Counted from the stretch's first letter, positions 22,259-32,022 are shown. The stretch: DNA of 64,000 nt from Bifidobacterium criceti (GCF_002286935.1 NZ_MVOH01000015.1:1-64000); one strand, 5' to 3'. The notes: a model not told the origin generated them from the letters alone. Program-made: numbers and translations.

Positions 22259-22602
22259 CCCTCATATGGTTCTGGCGCAACCATAGGGCCACCCTCCAAT
22301 ACGACTGGCTCCACGCATGGCACAGCCTCTATAACCCTGACACGCTACCGCTGTACGTGGCATGGGGCATGTTCCGGGAGATCCTCAAGGACCATGCCAG
22401 CCACTGCCACGCCACACTCGCGAACTGGGCGTGGATCCCCGACGCGGCCGACCGCATCCTCTACGCATTCAGCCACTCAACGACCTCGGCCCGCAAACCG
22501 GACTGGCAACAACCCACCGACGCCACCGGCCACGCCCCGGACCCCAAACCACACGACCCACAGGCACGCCACACGCTCAACCAGCGCCTCGGCATCGAAT
22601 GA
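21908..22602 (+). CDS. Tail assembly chaperone, -1 frameshift product (gpGT-like)
   Basis: Translation shifts -1 at C-CCA-AAA (22246-22252); the coordinates are therefore a join of 21908-22252 and 22252-22602, giving 231 residues. The T part begins 'SLTLIWFWRNHRATLQYDWL' and continues 'LPLYVAWGMFREILKDHASH', ending 'HTLNQRLGIE'. No independent start with a ribosome site serves the second frame. The arrangement matches lambda G/GT and nearly all siphoviruses. Confidence 0.85.
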
Positions 22603-22620
22603 CCCCAACGGAGGTGACCC

Positions 22621-25584
22621 ATGGCAGAGGAACTGGGAACCGGCTACATCATCATCAGCCCCAGCACCAAAGGCCTGGGCAAAGCCATCGAAGGGCAGAT
22701 CGACCAGTCCACCGCCGCCGGCGTACGCAAATCCGGCCGCACCATCGTCAGCAACCTCGGCACGGCATTCAAAAAAGTAGGACAGGTCGGCCTCGGCGCC
22801 ATCACAGCCGTCGGCGGCGGCCTGACCGCATTGGCCGCCAAAGGCGGCTTCGACCGTGCGCTCAACATCGAACGCGCCCAGACCAAACTCAAAGCCCTCG
22901 GCCACGACACCAAAAGCGTCGACGGCATCATGAACGACGCGCTCGCTTCTGTCAAGGGCACGGCGTTCGGTCTGGGTGACGCGGCCAGTGTCGCCGCCGG
23001 TCTGGTCGCCTCCGGCGTCAAACAGGGAGAGCAGCTCAAGGGTGTGCTCACCACGGTCGGGGACACCGCGCAGGTCGCCGGCGTGGAGTTCAGCCAGATG
23101 GGCACGATCTTCGGCAAGGTCGCCGCCACCGGCAAGCTGCAGGGCGATGAGATGCTCCAGCTCATGGAGGCCGGCATCCCGGTATTGCAGTATCTGGCCG
23201 ACCATTACAAGGTGACCGCGGCCGAGGCGCAGAAGATGGTATCCGACGGCAAGGTCAGTTTCGCTGACTTCGAAGCCGCGATGCGTGAGCATCTGGGCGG
23301 CGCCGCCAAATCAGCCGGCGACAGTTTCGACGGCATGTTCGCCAACCTCAAGGCCGCGTTCAGCCGTGCCGGCGAGAAGTTCGCCACCCCGCTCATCGGG
23401 GCCTTGACCGAATTGGGCAACAAGGCCATCCCCGTGGTCGACCAGCTCGCCAACGGCATCGGTACCCTCGCCGACAAGTTCGGACAGCATCTGGACAAGG
23501 CCGTCGACATGGCCGGCCAATGGATCGACACGTTCAGCGGCAAATTGGATTCCGGACAGACGAGCGTTACGGGCATGCTGCACCAACTGGGATTGCTCGC
23601 CGGGGGATTCGGCGCCCTGACCTTGGTCGGTGGCAACGTCGACGGCATCCTCGGTGTGTTCGACCAGTTGGGCGGCGCCATCGAAAGCGGTGGCAAGACC
23701 ATCGGCCGTGGCGCGTCCGGCATGGTGTCGGGCGTCAGGAAGGTGTTCGATGGAGCCAAGGGCGCCGCCAAGGACGGGTGGGCCGCCATCCAACTGGTCG
23801 TCGAAGGACTGGACCTCAAAAAGACCGCGACCACCAAGCTCGCCGGCCTCGCGTTCGCCTTCGAGAACAATCCCGTGGTCATCGCGGTATCCACGGTCGC
23901 CGGGGCCATCAAGGACAAGGCTGGGCGTCTGTCCGGCGCGGTGGGTGGCGCGCTCGGGAAAACGGTCAACTGGGCGAAATCGGGGTTGTCCAATATCGCG
24001 GCGGCGTTCGGTAACAATCCCGTCATCGCATCCATAGGAGGGTTCTTCCAGAAGGTCGGCGGTAAGATCAGTGGGTCGTTGCATGTCGTGACCGATGTGT
24101 TCGGCACGTGGGCCAGTGGCATCGGGTCGAAGCTCGGTGCCGGGTTCCAGACCGTGTTCGGCAAGGTCGGCTCGCTCGTCGGCGGATTCTTCAAACCCGG
24201 CAATTTCATGAAGTTCATCGGCATCGGCGGCATCATCGCCGCATTGCTCGCTGGCCTTGGCTCGCTCGACACCGCGATGTTCGGCCAGATTCAGTCGATG
24301 ATCGACAAGGCGGCTTCGGAAGGACCGGCGCTCATCTCGAGATTCGCGCAGTCCATCACCGCCAGCCTGCCGCGGCTGATCGAGACCGGCGGCCAGATGG
24401 TGCGGCAGGTCATCGATGCGGTCACGCTCAACCTGCCGGGCCTGATCTCCCTGGGCGCGACCATCGTCTTCCAACTGTTGCAGGGGCTCGGCCAGCAGCT
24501 GCCCACGCTCATCCCGTCCGCGGTGCAGATGGTCAGCACACTGCTCCAGGCCCTCATCGCCCAGATGCCGCTCATCCTGCAGGGCGGCATGCAGCTGCTG
24601 CAGGGCTTGGTGACCGGCATCATCAACGCGCTGCCCACGCTCATCGAGATGATCCCCACCCTGATCACCACGTTCATCAACGGCGTCATCACGAGCCTGC
24701 CGATGATATTGGAGACGGGGACGCAACTGCTCACCGCATTGGTCGAAGGCATCGTGGCGTGCATCCCGCAGCTCGTGGCGATGCTCCCGCAGATCATCGA
24801 CGCCACTGTGTCCACACTGCTCAACAACCTGCCACGCATCCTCGAAGCGGGCATGCAACTGCTCATGGCCCTGATCAACGGGCTCGTGCAGGCGATTCCG
24901 CAGCTCGTGGCGATGCTCCCACAGATCATCGCCTCGATTGTGAACACGTTGGCGAACAACCTGCCGGCGATCATCAACGCCGGCGTGCAGATCCTCATCG
25001 CGCTCATCAACGGGCTCGTGCAGGCGATCCCGCAGCTCATCGGCGCAATTCCACAGATCATCTCCAGCATCAAGGACGCGTTCGCCAATGTGGACTGGGG
25101 ATCGATCGGTCTGAACATCATCACCGGCATCAAGGACGGCCTGACCGGCGCGGCCGGCCAACTGTGGGATGCGGCGAAAAACATAGCCAAGAACGCATGG
25201 GACGGCGTGAAGAACTTCCTGGGCATCAATTCCCCGTCCCGCCTGTTCCGCGACACCGTCGGCAAACAGATCGCCGCGGGCATGGTGGTCGGCATGCACC
25301 AAGGCGAGGGCGACGTGTCAGCCGCTGGCACCGATCTGGCCAAGGCGTCCCTGCCGGACATGGACGCCATCCTCGGCCGGACCGCGTCCGACATGGCGCA
25401 CGGCATACGCAGACAGGCGAAGCAGACATATGCGCGGAACGGTTCCACCAAAGCCGGCACATCGTACCACGGCGGGGACACCACCAACCGCACATACAAC
25501 ATCTACGCGAACGACCCCGACCTCGTGGTCGCCAAGATCGACGCGCGCGAGACACGGGCCAACGCCGGATGGGGAGGTGAATGA
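22621..25584 (+). CDS. Tape measure protein
   Basis: This 987-residue protein is the longest of the prophage, and its length sets tail length. The N-terminus ('GYIIISPSTKGLGKAIEGQI', 'KVGQVGLGAITAVGGGLTAL') and 'DEMLQLMEAGIPVLQYLADH' are typical of TP901-type tape measures. Residues about 560-820 form a regular hydrophobic helical array with recurring 'IPQLVAMLPQII' and 'LINGLVQAIPQL' units. The end has 'FLGINSPSRLFRDTVGKQIA'. GGAGGTGACC precedes the ATG. Confidence 0.95.
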   Translation: MAEELGTGYIIISPSTKGLGKAIEGQIDQSTAAGVRKSGRTIVSNLGTAFKKVGQVGLGAITAVGGGLTALAAKGGFDRALNIERAQTKLKALGHDTKSVDGIMNDALASVKGTAFGLGDAASVAAGLVASGVKQGEQLKGVLTTVGDTAQVAGVEFSQMGTIFGKVAATGKLQGDEMLQLMEAGIPVLQYLADHYKVTAAEAQKMVSDGKVSFADFEAAMREHLGGAAKSAGDSFDGMFANLKAAFSRAGEKFATPLIGALTELGNKAIPVVDQLANGIGTLADKFGQHLDKAVDMAGQWIDTFSGKLDSGQTSVTGMLHQLGLLAGGFGALTLVGGNVDGILGVFDQLGGAIESGGKTIGRGASGMVSGVRKVFDGAKGAAKDGWAAIQLVVEGLDLKKTATTKLAGLAFAFENNPVVIAVSTVAGAIKDKAGRLSGAVGGALGKTVNWAKSGLSNIAAAFGNNPVIASIGGFFQKVGGKISGSLHVVTDVFGTWASGIGSKLGAGFQTVFGKVGSLVGGFFKPGNFMKFIGIGGIIAALLAGLGSLDTAMFGQIQSMIDKAASEGPALISRFAQSITASLPRLIETGGQMVRQVIDAVTLNLPGLISLGATIVFQLLQGLGQQLPTLIPSAVQMVSTLLQALIAQMPLILQGGMQLLQGLVTGIINALPTLIEMIPTLITTFINGVITSLPMILETGTQLLTALVEGIVACIPQLVAMLPQIIDATVSTLLNNLPRILEAGMQLLMALINGLVQAIPQLVAMLPQIIASIVNTLANNLPAIINAGVQILIALINGLVQAIPQLIGAIPQIISSIKDAFANVDWGSIGLNIITGIKDGLTGAAGQLWDAAKNIAKNAWDGVKNFLGINSPSRLFRDTVGKQIAAGMVVGMHQGEGDVSAAGTDLAKASLPDMDAILGRTASDMAHGIRRQAKQTYARNGSTKAGTSYHGGDTTNRTYNIYANDPDLVVAKIDARETRANAGWGGE

Positions 25585-26312
25585 TGCGCATTACTATCAC
25601 CGCACCTGACGACACGATCGTCATGGACGGCGACGGCAGCCTCGACCACGACCTGACCATCCTCAAGGACGGCGTCAGCGGCTGGTATTCCACGCCGGCC
25701 GTGCGTGAAGCCGGCCTGGACAGGCCGCAACAGGACGGATGCTACTGGCCATCGCGCCTGACCCAACCCGGACGCACCGTCAGCATCCACGTGCTCGAAC
25801 ACGCCATCTCCAGCGTACAGGCCGCGCTCATGAGCCAACGCCTGTGCGCCCTCATGGGCCACGCGCTGACCCTGACCGTCGAGGACCAGCTTGGCGCACG
25901 CACCTGCACATGCTGGCTCGCCGACGATCCGGCCGCCGGCATGCTCGTCACACAGGCCGCGTTCGAATGCACCCTCGTGCTCTACTGCCCCGACCCATAC
26001 AAATACGGCGAATGGATCTGGCAAACCCCGCAATCCGGGCGGCTCCACCTCGCCAACCTCGGCACCGCGCCCACATGGATCCGGTTCCGCGCCAGATCGC
26101 ATATCACGACGTTGTATGCCGTGTGGGATGACGCGGAGATCGAGTGGTCCGGCGACGCGACGGCGCTCACTCTGGATACGCGGGACATGATCCCCTCATC
26201 CGGTCAGGTCACGGTCGATTGGGCGCTGCCCGTCCAGCCGGGATCCACATCGATCACGATCCAGACGAACTGCTCGACGCTCGACGTCGGCATCCGACCA
26301 GCATGGAGGTGA
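25581..26312 (+). CDS. Distal tail protein (Dit-like)
   Basis: The 243-residue protein directly follows the tape measure gene, overlapping its stop (ATGA; an ATG at 25584 is also possible and better spaced from GGAGG). Features: 'DHDLTILKDGVSGWYSTPAV' and 'QQDGCYWPSRLTQPGRTVSI', then 'FECTLVLYCPDPYKYGEWIW' and a C-terminal galectin-like beta stretch. 'PDPYKY' with the preceding hydrophobic strand is common in Dit proteins, which form the baseplate hub. Confidence 0.8.
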   Translation: MMRITITAPDDTIVMDGDGSLDHDLTILKDGVSGWYSTPAVREAGLDRPQQDGCYWPSRLTQPGRTVSIHVLEHAISSVQAALMSQRLCALMGHALTLTVEDQLGARTCTCWLADDPAAGMLVTQAAFECTLVLYCPDPYKYGEWIWQTPQSGRLHLANLGTAPTWIRFRARSHITTLYAVWDDAEIEWSGDATALTLDTRDMIPSSGQVTVDWALPVQPGSTSITIQTNCSTLDVGIRPAWR

Positions 26313-26313
26313 C

Positions 26314-27432
26314 ATGAGCCTGCTCGATCTGGATCCATGCACTGTGCACGCCTATCGGATCACGGACGGCGAGCACTTGTACCGTCTGCCATACTCGTCG
26401 GCGCAGTGGCAGGAGAGCATCAAACAGCCGGGATCCATGAGCGTGACTGTGCCGCTGAGCCGCGAGGCCAAACGGCTCGATTTGTGGTCGACGCTGCGCC
26501 CGTGGAAGTGCATGCTCGCATTGCAGCGCGGCCGGTCCGTGATCCACGCCGGCCCATTGACTGACCTGCAGTGGGACGCGAAATCGCGCTCGCTGGGCCT
26601 GACATGCGGCGGGGGCATGACGCTGCTGACGAAACGTTTGGTGCTCAATCGTGCGCTCAAAAACGGGTGGCGTGACGGCACGGTCATTGTAGACGAGGAG
26701 CATCCGGCCGCGAACATGACGCTCGCATGGCGGCGCACCCAATGGTGGGCGGTCGCATGCCGCCTCATCCTCGAGACGAAGCAATGGGCGGACCTGCCCA
26801 TCGACCTGCCGGACATCAATGTGAGCGGCGACAGGCAACGAACCTATTTCAGTTGGGACCTGGCGACGGTCGCCGACCGTATCTCGGACCTGATGAATCT
26901 GGAGGGCGGCCCCGAACTCGCATTCGACCCATACCTGAGCGCGGACGGGCATCTGCGCTATCGGCTGCGCGCAGGCGACCCGGAATTGATCACGGCGACG
27001 CACCGGTGGGACACGGCGTTGCCGGACAGCCGGGTCGACCTCACGTCGGTATCCGGCAGTGGCGCGGCCCTGACGAACCAGGTGTGGGCTACCGGTGGCA
27101 AGGACTCCGATAAGACGCTCATGTGCCGCCGCACCGCGCAACCATTGCCCGGATACCCGCTCATGCAAAGCTCGAACACGGCGCACACGACGGTCGAGCG
27201 TCTCTCGACGTTGCAGCAGCACGCGACCGGGCAGCTCGCCGCCGGTGCATGGCCAGACGAGACATTCACACTCTCCGTGGGTGAGGAGTGGGACGTGCGC
27301 GTCGGCGATCACGCCATCACACGCTTCGTCGACGACTATTTGGGTGATCAGACGCTCGAACTCAAGATCACCGACGTCTCAGGTGACACGGGATCGGATT
27401 TGCTCACCGTCACATGCAAGGAGGTCGCCTGA
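26314..27432 (+). CDS. Tail tip protein (Gp37-like/Tal-like)
   Basis: The 372-residue product has 'RLPYSSAQWQESIKQPGSMS' and 'VTVPLSREAKRLDLWSTLRP' near the N-terminus, like the Siphovirus ReqiPepy6 Gp37-like tail proteins of actinophages, and a C-terminal 'EEWDVRVGDHAITRFVDDYL'. It is expected at the tail tip under the Dit ring. GGAGGTGAC precedes the ATG. No hydrolase motif is visible. Confidence 0.75.
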   Translation: MSLLDLDPCTVHAYRITDGEHLYRLPYSSAQWQESIKQPGSMSVTVPLSREAKRLDLWSTLRPWKCMLALQRGRSVIHAGPLTDLQWDAKSRSLGLTCGGGMTLLTKRLVLNRALKNGWRDGTVIVDEEHPAANMTLAWRRTQWWAVACRLILETKQWADLPIDLPDINVSGDRQRTYFSWDLATVADRISDLMNLEGGPELAFDPYLSADGHLRYRLRAGDPELITATHRWDTALPDSRVDLTSVSGSGAALTNQVWATGGKDSDKTLMCRRTAQPLPGYPLMQSSNTAHTTVERLSTLQQHATGQLAAGAWPDETFTLSVGEEWDVRVGDHAITRFVDDYLGDQTLELKITDVSGDTGSDLLTVTCKEVA

Positions 27433-28619
27433 TGCCAACCGCAGGGCCAAGCAACGCGCCGCTTTTACGCTCGGGTGCGCGCGCCGGCAGCATCATCGTC
27501 TGGATCGGCGGCCCCATCACCGCCGGCGGTGGTGCGGGCAGTGACGCGGACCGGATGAGCACCCTCGCCAGCGCGCAGCTCGGGCTCACCGAAAAAAACT
27601 ACGCGACAGTAAATGCGAAAGTGAGCGACGGGCTCGTGACCCGCTGCTATGCGGCCCGAGACGACACAAGCTACAATCACGCCGATGTGGCGTATGTGGT
27701 GCTCGCCGGTGGCCTCGAGGATCCGGTCAGCGCGCTCCAGGCCGTCATCTACAAATCCAAGGACGCGGTCAACCAGTGCCACAAGGCGTTTCCGAGCGCG
27801 CGGATCGTGTGGGCGGCCAGCCCCGGGAGCCTCGCCGGCATGGACGACGCGAAGCTTGCCGACACGAGCACGGTCACTGCGGCGATCCTCGGCCAAGCCC
27901 GCGCCACCGATAGCCTCGCCATCAACCTGCGCACCGTGCTCGGTGTGGACACGAGCCTGCAAGCCGCAGGCATCCTACCCAACGCGGCCGGGCACGAACG
28001 ACTGGCCGAGGCGATCGTCGACGCGATCCGCGACGACCAAGGCCAACCCATCGACCAGCCCATCACACCTACCCGCAGCTACTCGAGCGGCCTGACCGAT
28101 TGGGCCAGCCGGCAAGTCGAAGCCACCCGCAAGCGTGAAGCCGAAAAACGCGAGGCGAACCGGCCCACGGGCACAGAGCTCGGCGGGGTCACGCAGAAAC
28201 TCGACGAGCTCACCCAACAGCAGGGCGTGCAGCAGGTCCTGCTCGAACAGCAGCAGGACGAGCTGGATGAACACCAGCAAGAGCTCGAGGCGCAGCAGCA
28301 GAAGCTGCAGAGCCAACAAAACCAGCTCACCAAACACCAATCCGAACTCGAATCACAGCAGAAGAGCCTCAAGGCGGCGCAGGACGCGATCAAACAGGCG
28401 CAGGACCAGCTCAAGAAGATCGTGGGCGACCAAGGCGACCAGGTCAACAATCTGCAGGCGGTGTCCAACCGACTCACCCAAGTCACAAACGACCTGCAAG
28501 CCGCGACAAGCCGATTGCAGACCATCGAAAACACAGTCAACTCGAATCTGCGCATCCGCGTCACCTACATCGAGACATGGCTCGAACACAATACCGAATT
28601 CCACCCATGGGGAGGCTGA
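27432..28619 (+). CDS. Tail protein with SGNH-like domain and long Gln-rich coiled coil
   Basis: This 395-residue protein's N-terminal 200 residues resemble an SGNH hydrolase: 'SIIVWIGGPITAGGGAGSDA' as block I-like, 'VAYVVLAGGLEDPVSALQAV', and 'ILPNAAGHERLAEAIVDAI' as the His block. The block I Ser is replaced ('GGPITAG'), so activity is doubtful. Residues about 250-385 are a Gln/Glu-rich coiled coil ('QVLLEQQQDELDEHQQELEA') likely forming a trimeric fibre. It starts on the stop of the previous gene. Confidence 0.65.
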   Translation: MPTAGPSNAPLLRSGARAGSIIVWIGGPITAGGGAGSDADRMSTLASAQLGLTEKNYATVNAKVSDGLVTRCYAARDDTSYNHADVAYVVLAGGLEDPVSALQAVIYKSKDAVNQCHKAFPSARIVWAASPGSLAGMDDAKLADTSTVTAAILGQARATDSLAINLRTVLGVDTSLQAAGILPNAAGHERLAEAIVDAIRDDQGQPIDQPITPTRSYSSGLTDWASRQVEATRKREAEKREANRPTGTELGGVTQKLDELTQQQGVQQVLLEQQQDELDEHQQELEAQQQKLQSQQNQLTKHQSELESQQKSLKAAQDAIKQAQDQLKKIVGDQGDQVNNLQAVSNRLTQVTNDLQAATSRLQTIENTVNSNLRIRVTYIETWLEHNTEFHPWGG

Positions 28620-28620
28620 C

Positions 28621-28983
28621 ATGAGCGTCATAGGAAGCAAGGTGGGACGGCTCGACATCCGTCTCGTGCGCGGAGACTCGCAGCGCGTGGGCGGCAGGTG
28701 GCGACGGCACAACCGTCGCACCGGCCAGATCACACCGGTTGACCTGACCGGGTGGGGCGGCACGCTCGAGCTGCGCTCGCCCGACGGCGGCGAGCAATGG
28801 TATGCGCAATCGTGCCAGACGATGAGCACGGACGGATGCGCGATAGCAGACATCCCCGCAACCGCCCTCACCGCGCCTGTGTGGGCGGTGCGGCGCAGCG
28901 GCCAATGGAAAATCAGCGTCACCAACACCGCCACCGGCACGCGCAAGACCATCGCGTGGGGCTACTGGACACTAAGCGCCTAA
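28621..28983 (+). CDS. Minor tail-associated protein
   Basis: The 120-residue protein is beta-rich: 'GRLDIRLVRGDSQRVGGRWR', 'DLTGWGGTLELRSPDGGEQW' and 'RSGQWKISVTNTATGTRKTI'. It resembles small Ig-like or baseplate-accessory proteins commonly found between tail fibre genes. It lies one base after the coiled-coil gene, then leaves 13 bases to the next start. Function not recognised. Confidence 0.6.
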   Translation: MSVIGSKVGRLDIRLVRGDSQRVGGRWRRHNRRTGQITPVDLTGWGGTLELRSPDGGEQWYAQSCQTMSTDGCAIADIPATALTAPVWAVRRSGQWKISVTNTATGTRKTIAWGYWTLSA

Positions 28984-28996
28984 GGAGACAACAAGC

Positions 28997-30232
28997 ATGA
29001 CCGATCAGATCGTGGACCTCACCGAGGGCGTCATGCCCGGACCCCGCGGCCCACAAGGACTACGCGGCCCACAAGGACTGCCCGGCGTCAACGCCGTACC
29101 ATCCGACACGGCGGTCGCCGGATACATCGACGCGGACGAATCCGAGACATGGGCCGCGCTCGCGGCGCGTGACGAATGCCGCATCATCATGCTCGGCGAC
29201 AGCTGGACGCAGTATTATGACCAGCTGCTATCAAAGACACTCGCCGAGCGGCTGCCGGCGAAGTGGGTCAAAAACTATGGCGTGCACGGCGCGGGCATCA
29301 GAAGCATCACCACCAATCAGGTCCCGCTCGCCAAGGCGGATTCGACCGCGCGGCATCCGACGCATATCGTCGTCGTCGCCGGCATCAACGGCATCATGCA
29401 CACGCAAGGCAGTTATGAGGACATGACCGACAATTCGTCGGCGATGGTCTCCGCGATTCGCGCCGCATGGCCAGGCGTGCCCATCCATTTTTGGCCCGAC
29501 ATGGCCCGGTGCCCCAACAATGGGCATAACAGCTTGTATGAGGCGCTGTTGCTCAATCTGACCGCGTGGGGCGTGAGCGTGCACGCTGAGAGCCTGTGGA
29601 TGCCGATGCGCTCCGATTTCGCGGCCTATAGGGCCGACGACACGGATCCGATACAGAATATCGCGCATTTGACACGTGCAGGCTATACGGACCTCGCCGG
29701 GCTGATCGCCGCTGGGCTGCGCGGCCAGACGATCGCGGACCTGTGCTCGGTCGGCTACACGGTGACGTTGCAGCCGTTCGGCGAGGATGATTTCCCCGCG
29801 CCCGAGGAGCCGCAGGACAACACACTCATCGCGTCGACCAAAACCTGCCGTATGCTCGTCGCGTCCGGCATGGTATCGATGAGCCTGGAACTGTCCGGCC
29901 TGTCGACCGCGGGGAGCCTGACCACGGGCATGCGGTATCTCAACATGCGGCTGATCACACCGCGTGAGCTCAACGCGGACGGCAGCGGCGCATACCAGAC
30001 CGCGACGCATTACAATCCATTCCCTCCGGCGACTCCGGTCTTCGGCGACGTCATCGTCGCGGACAGCCAAAACGTGCCGGTCTATGGCGGCACGATCCGT
30101 GCATGGCGAGCGGCGGCTCAGGGCGCGACCGCGATGGAGATCGTCGTCGACAAGGGCGACACCACCTCGGCGTGGAAACCTTTCGCGAAGATTCTGACCA
30201 CGCAGACATGGCCGCTCAAGCTCGGCAACTAA
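28997..30232 (+). CDS. Tail fibre with collagen-like repeat and SGNH hydrolase domain
   Basis: The 411-residue protein has a short collagen-like stretch ('GPRGPQGLRGPQGLPG', about residues 14-32). An SGNH esterase domain follows: block I 'IIMLGDSWTQYYD' with Ser at about residue 67, 'GVHGAGIRSITTN', 'IVVVAGINGIMHTQ' and the His block 'NIAHLTRAGYTDLAGLI'. A C-terminal beta-rich domain would bind the receptor. Such domains deacylate surface polysaccharides in phage fibres. TAAGGAGAC precedes the ATG. Confidence 0.8.
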   Translation: MTDQIVDLTEGVMPGPRGPQGLRGPQGLPGVNAVPSDTAVAGYIDADESETWAALAARDECRIIMLGDSWTQYYDQLLSKTLAERLPAKWVKNYGVHGAGIRSITTNQVPLAKADSTARHPTHIVVVAGINGIMHTQGSYEDMTDNSSAMVSAIRAAWPGVPIHFWPDMARCPNNGHNSLYEALLLNLTAWGVSVHAESLWMPMRSDFAAYRADDTDPIQNIAHLTRAGYTDLAGLIAAGLRGQTIADLCSVGYTVTLQPFGEDDFPAPEEPQDNTLIASTKTCRMLVASGMVSMSLELSGLSTAGSLTTGMRYLNMRLITPRELNADGSGAYQTATHYNPFPPATPVFGDVIVADSQNVPVYGGTIRAWRAAAQGATAMEIVVDKGDTTSAWKPFAKILTTQTWPLKLGN

Positions 30233-30246
30233 GGGGGGCAGCAATT

Positions 30247-30684
30247 ATGACTCAGGTGCATATCTCGTTACGACGGTATCTGCCGGATGGCGAGTCCGCG
30301 GCCTATGGGCGTGTCCGCTGCGCGCCCGACCGGCGACGCGTCGACGACCACCGCATCATCCTGCCGATACCATTTGATGTCATCCTCGACGACAATGGCG
30401 AGGCCCTTTTTGACCTCGAGCCGACCCGTGAGCTCTTCGCGTGGCGGCTCACTGTCATCCCGGCCGAGTCGTCGAGTTTCGAGCGCACGGTCGAAGTGCC
30501 GGACAGTACCGAGACGGAGGAATTCGCCGCCCTGCTCGATGTGGACCCGGACACGCTCATCCCGCCGGCCCTCACCACAGGGCCGCTGATGCGCGTGCAT
30601 TGGGCCGAGACTGAGGACGACGCATTCGCCTACTCGAGCGCGCATCCCGATGAGCTCGTCCTGTACGAGCAGGAGGGAGCATAA
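30247..30684 (+). CDS. Tail accessory protein, unknown function
   Basis: The 145-residue product reads 'RYLPDGESAAYGRVRCAPDR' and 'RIILPIPFDVILDDNGEALF', ending 'MRVHWAETEDDAFAYSSAHP' then 'DELVLYEQEGA'. Its last 30 residues resemble the N-terminus of the next protein ('MRVHRAADETDAYAYSASHP'), so the two genes share a repeated module. It probably belongs to the tail tip. No family is recognised. Confidence 0.6.
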   Translation: MTQVHISLRRYLPDGESAAYGRVRCAPDRRRVDDHRIILPIPFDVILDDNGEALFDLEPTRELFAWRLTVIPAESSSFERTVEVPDSTETEEFAALLDVDPDTLIPPALTTGPLMRVHWAETEDDAFAYSSAHPDELVLYEQEGA

Positions 30685-30998
30685 TGACGACTCCGAGCAG
30701 CGGGCAGCTCATGCGCGTGCACCGTGCCGCCGACGAGACGGACGCGTACGCCTACTCGGCCTCGCATCCCGGCATCCTCGTGGTCTGGGCCACGGCCGAG
30801 GACGCGGGCAGCTACATCGACGGTGTCAAATGCGGCATCCCATACTATCGGCACCAATGGGTGCAGGGCATCGTCGGCGGCAGAAAAATCTGGACGCCGC
30901 CGCCTGACCTGATCACATGGTGGGAGGGTGAACCCAACAATTCGGTCAGCGTGCTCGCGATCCGCGTGCCGCACAACAACCAAGGGGAGACGATATGA
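30684..30998 (+). CDS. Small tail accessory protein
   Basis: This 104-residue protein starts on the stop of the preceding gene (TAATG). The N-terminal 'MRVHRAADETDAYAYSASHP' repeats the C-terminal motif of the upstream protein. The end 'WWEGEPNNSVSVLAIRVPHN' is polar. It may be a short linker of the tail tip or fibre. It overlaps the next start by four bases. Confidence 0.55.
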   Translation: MTTPSSGQLMRVHRAADETDAYAYSASHPGILVVWATAEDAGSYIDGVKCGIPYYRHQWVQGIVGGRKIWTPPPDLITWWEGEPNNSVSVLAIRVPHNNQGETI

Positions 30999-31525
30999 GC
31001 GACCGCATCGAAATCCATAATCTGGATACCGATCCTAACGCGGTAAAACTACGCTACAAGTGGGGGTGCGCGGCGATGACACAGGACACCGAAGGGCGGT
31101 ACGTCTACACGGGCAAGGGCAACTCGTACATGGGCACCTGCAGCAATCCCCAGGCAGTCCAGGTGGGCCATGTCATCGTACTGATCGCCCGGACGGACAA
31201 CCCCAATTTCGCCAACTCCAATATCTGGTATGCGAATGTACTGCTCAACGAACAGGACGGCGACACGTACATCAAAGCCTCAAAGGTCACGGAAACCGGC
31301 AGGAACCACGAGATCACCATCAGCACGTGCACGAATGGTGTTACGCTCCTTGGCAGTGCGATCTACAGTCCGGAGGATTGGGAGCAGGTGCTCAGCCTGT
31401 ACCAGCGTGGAGCGCTGGAATACCAGTGGTTCGATGGCGACTCGTATCTGACCGGTGGGGGGCTTCCTCTTAGCGGCCTGTATCCACATGTGGATCGCCG
31501 CATTGCTCTGGTGGTGGTCGCATGA
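30995..31525 (+). CDS. Tail-tip accessory protein, paralogue of 32051-32533
   Basis: The 176-residue product is predicted to be beta-rich (carbohydrate-binding-like): 'NLDTDPNAVKLRYKWGCAAM' and 'AVQVGHVIVLIARTDNP'. A C-terminal motif, 'YSPEDWEQVLSLYQRGALEY' followed by a Trp, is shared with the protein at 32051 ('YSPEDWERLYALYQKGEIQY'). This suggests variable receptor-binding accessory proteins made from a repeated gene. Confidence 0.6.
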   Translation: MSDRIEIHNLDTDPNAVKLRYKWGCAAMTQDTEGRYVYTGKGNSYMGTCSNPQAVQVGHVIVLIARTDNPNFANSNIWYANVLLNEQDGDTYIKASKVTETGRNHEITISTCTNGVTLLGSAIYSPEDWEQVLSLYQRGALEYQWFDGDSYLTGGGLPLSGLYPHVDRRIALVVVA

Positions 31526-32022
31526 GCAGATCAATCTATGTGTACAATCGGCTGCCGGGTCCGAAACCTGTATCGGTATCGGCGTGGGCTGTGGGGGGCG
31601 GACGGGATATCACGCGCACGCTCACGTCAGACGGCTGGCTGCAACTGACCAACAATGCAACACATGCCGACCCGTTCGTGTTCACGCGCCTCAGCCTTCC
31701 GGCCGGATCGTGGCGGTTCGGCGCGGAAATGGATGCGACGGACACCGGATATGCTTGGGGCAATCAGCTGCGGGTCATCCACCTCAACCCGGTCTACGAA
31801 ATGCGGCCCACCAAATGGGATGGCACGGCGGGTCGCATCGTCACCCCGCCGAACCAGCTCGACGCGGATTCGACTGTGGAGCTCCGGATCATGGTCGGCC
31901 CGTCTGCGGGCGACACGGTGCGCGTCCGACACCTGTGTGTCATGACGGACGACGACTACCAGCTGATGCTCGCATCCAATGTGACATGGTTCGACGGAGA
32001 TACGGTCGAACGCTCCACATGA
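31522..32022 (+). CDS. Tail-tip accessory protein, carbohydrate-binding-like
   Basis: The 166-residue product is rich in beta-like strands: 'SDGWLQLTNNATHADPFVFT', 'LSLPAGSWRFGAEMDATDTG', 'VELRIMVGPSAGDTVRVRHL'. It ends 'MTDDDYQLMLASNVTWFDGD', related in position to the YSPEDW motif of its neighbours. It resembles jelly-roll carbohydrate-binding modules only in general pattern. It overlaps the previous gene by four bases. Confidence 0.55.
   Translation: MSRSIYVYNRLPGPKPVSVSAWAVGGGRDITRTLTSDGWLQLTNNATHADPFVFTRLSLPAGSWRFGAEMDATDTGYAWGNQLRVIHLNPVYEMRPTKWDGTAGRIVTPPNQLDADSTVELRIMVGPSAGDTVRVRHLCVMTDDDYQLMLASNVTWFDGDTVERST

Noticed and set aside
28216..28500. CAG-rich stretch as a nucleotide repeat array
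   Set aside because: It is the Gln/Glu-rich coiled coil of the 27432 protein, with no regular DNA period.
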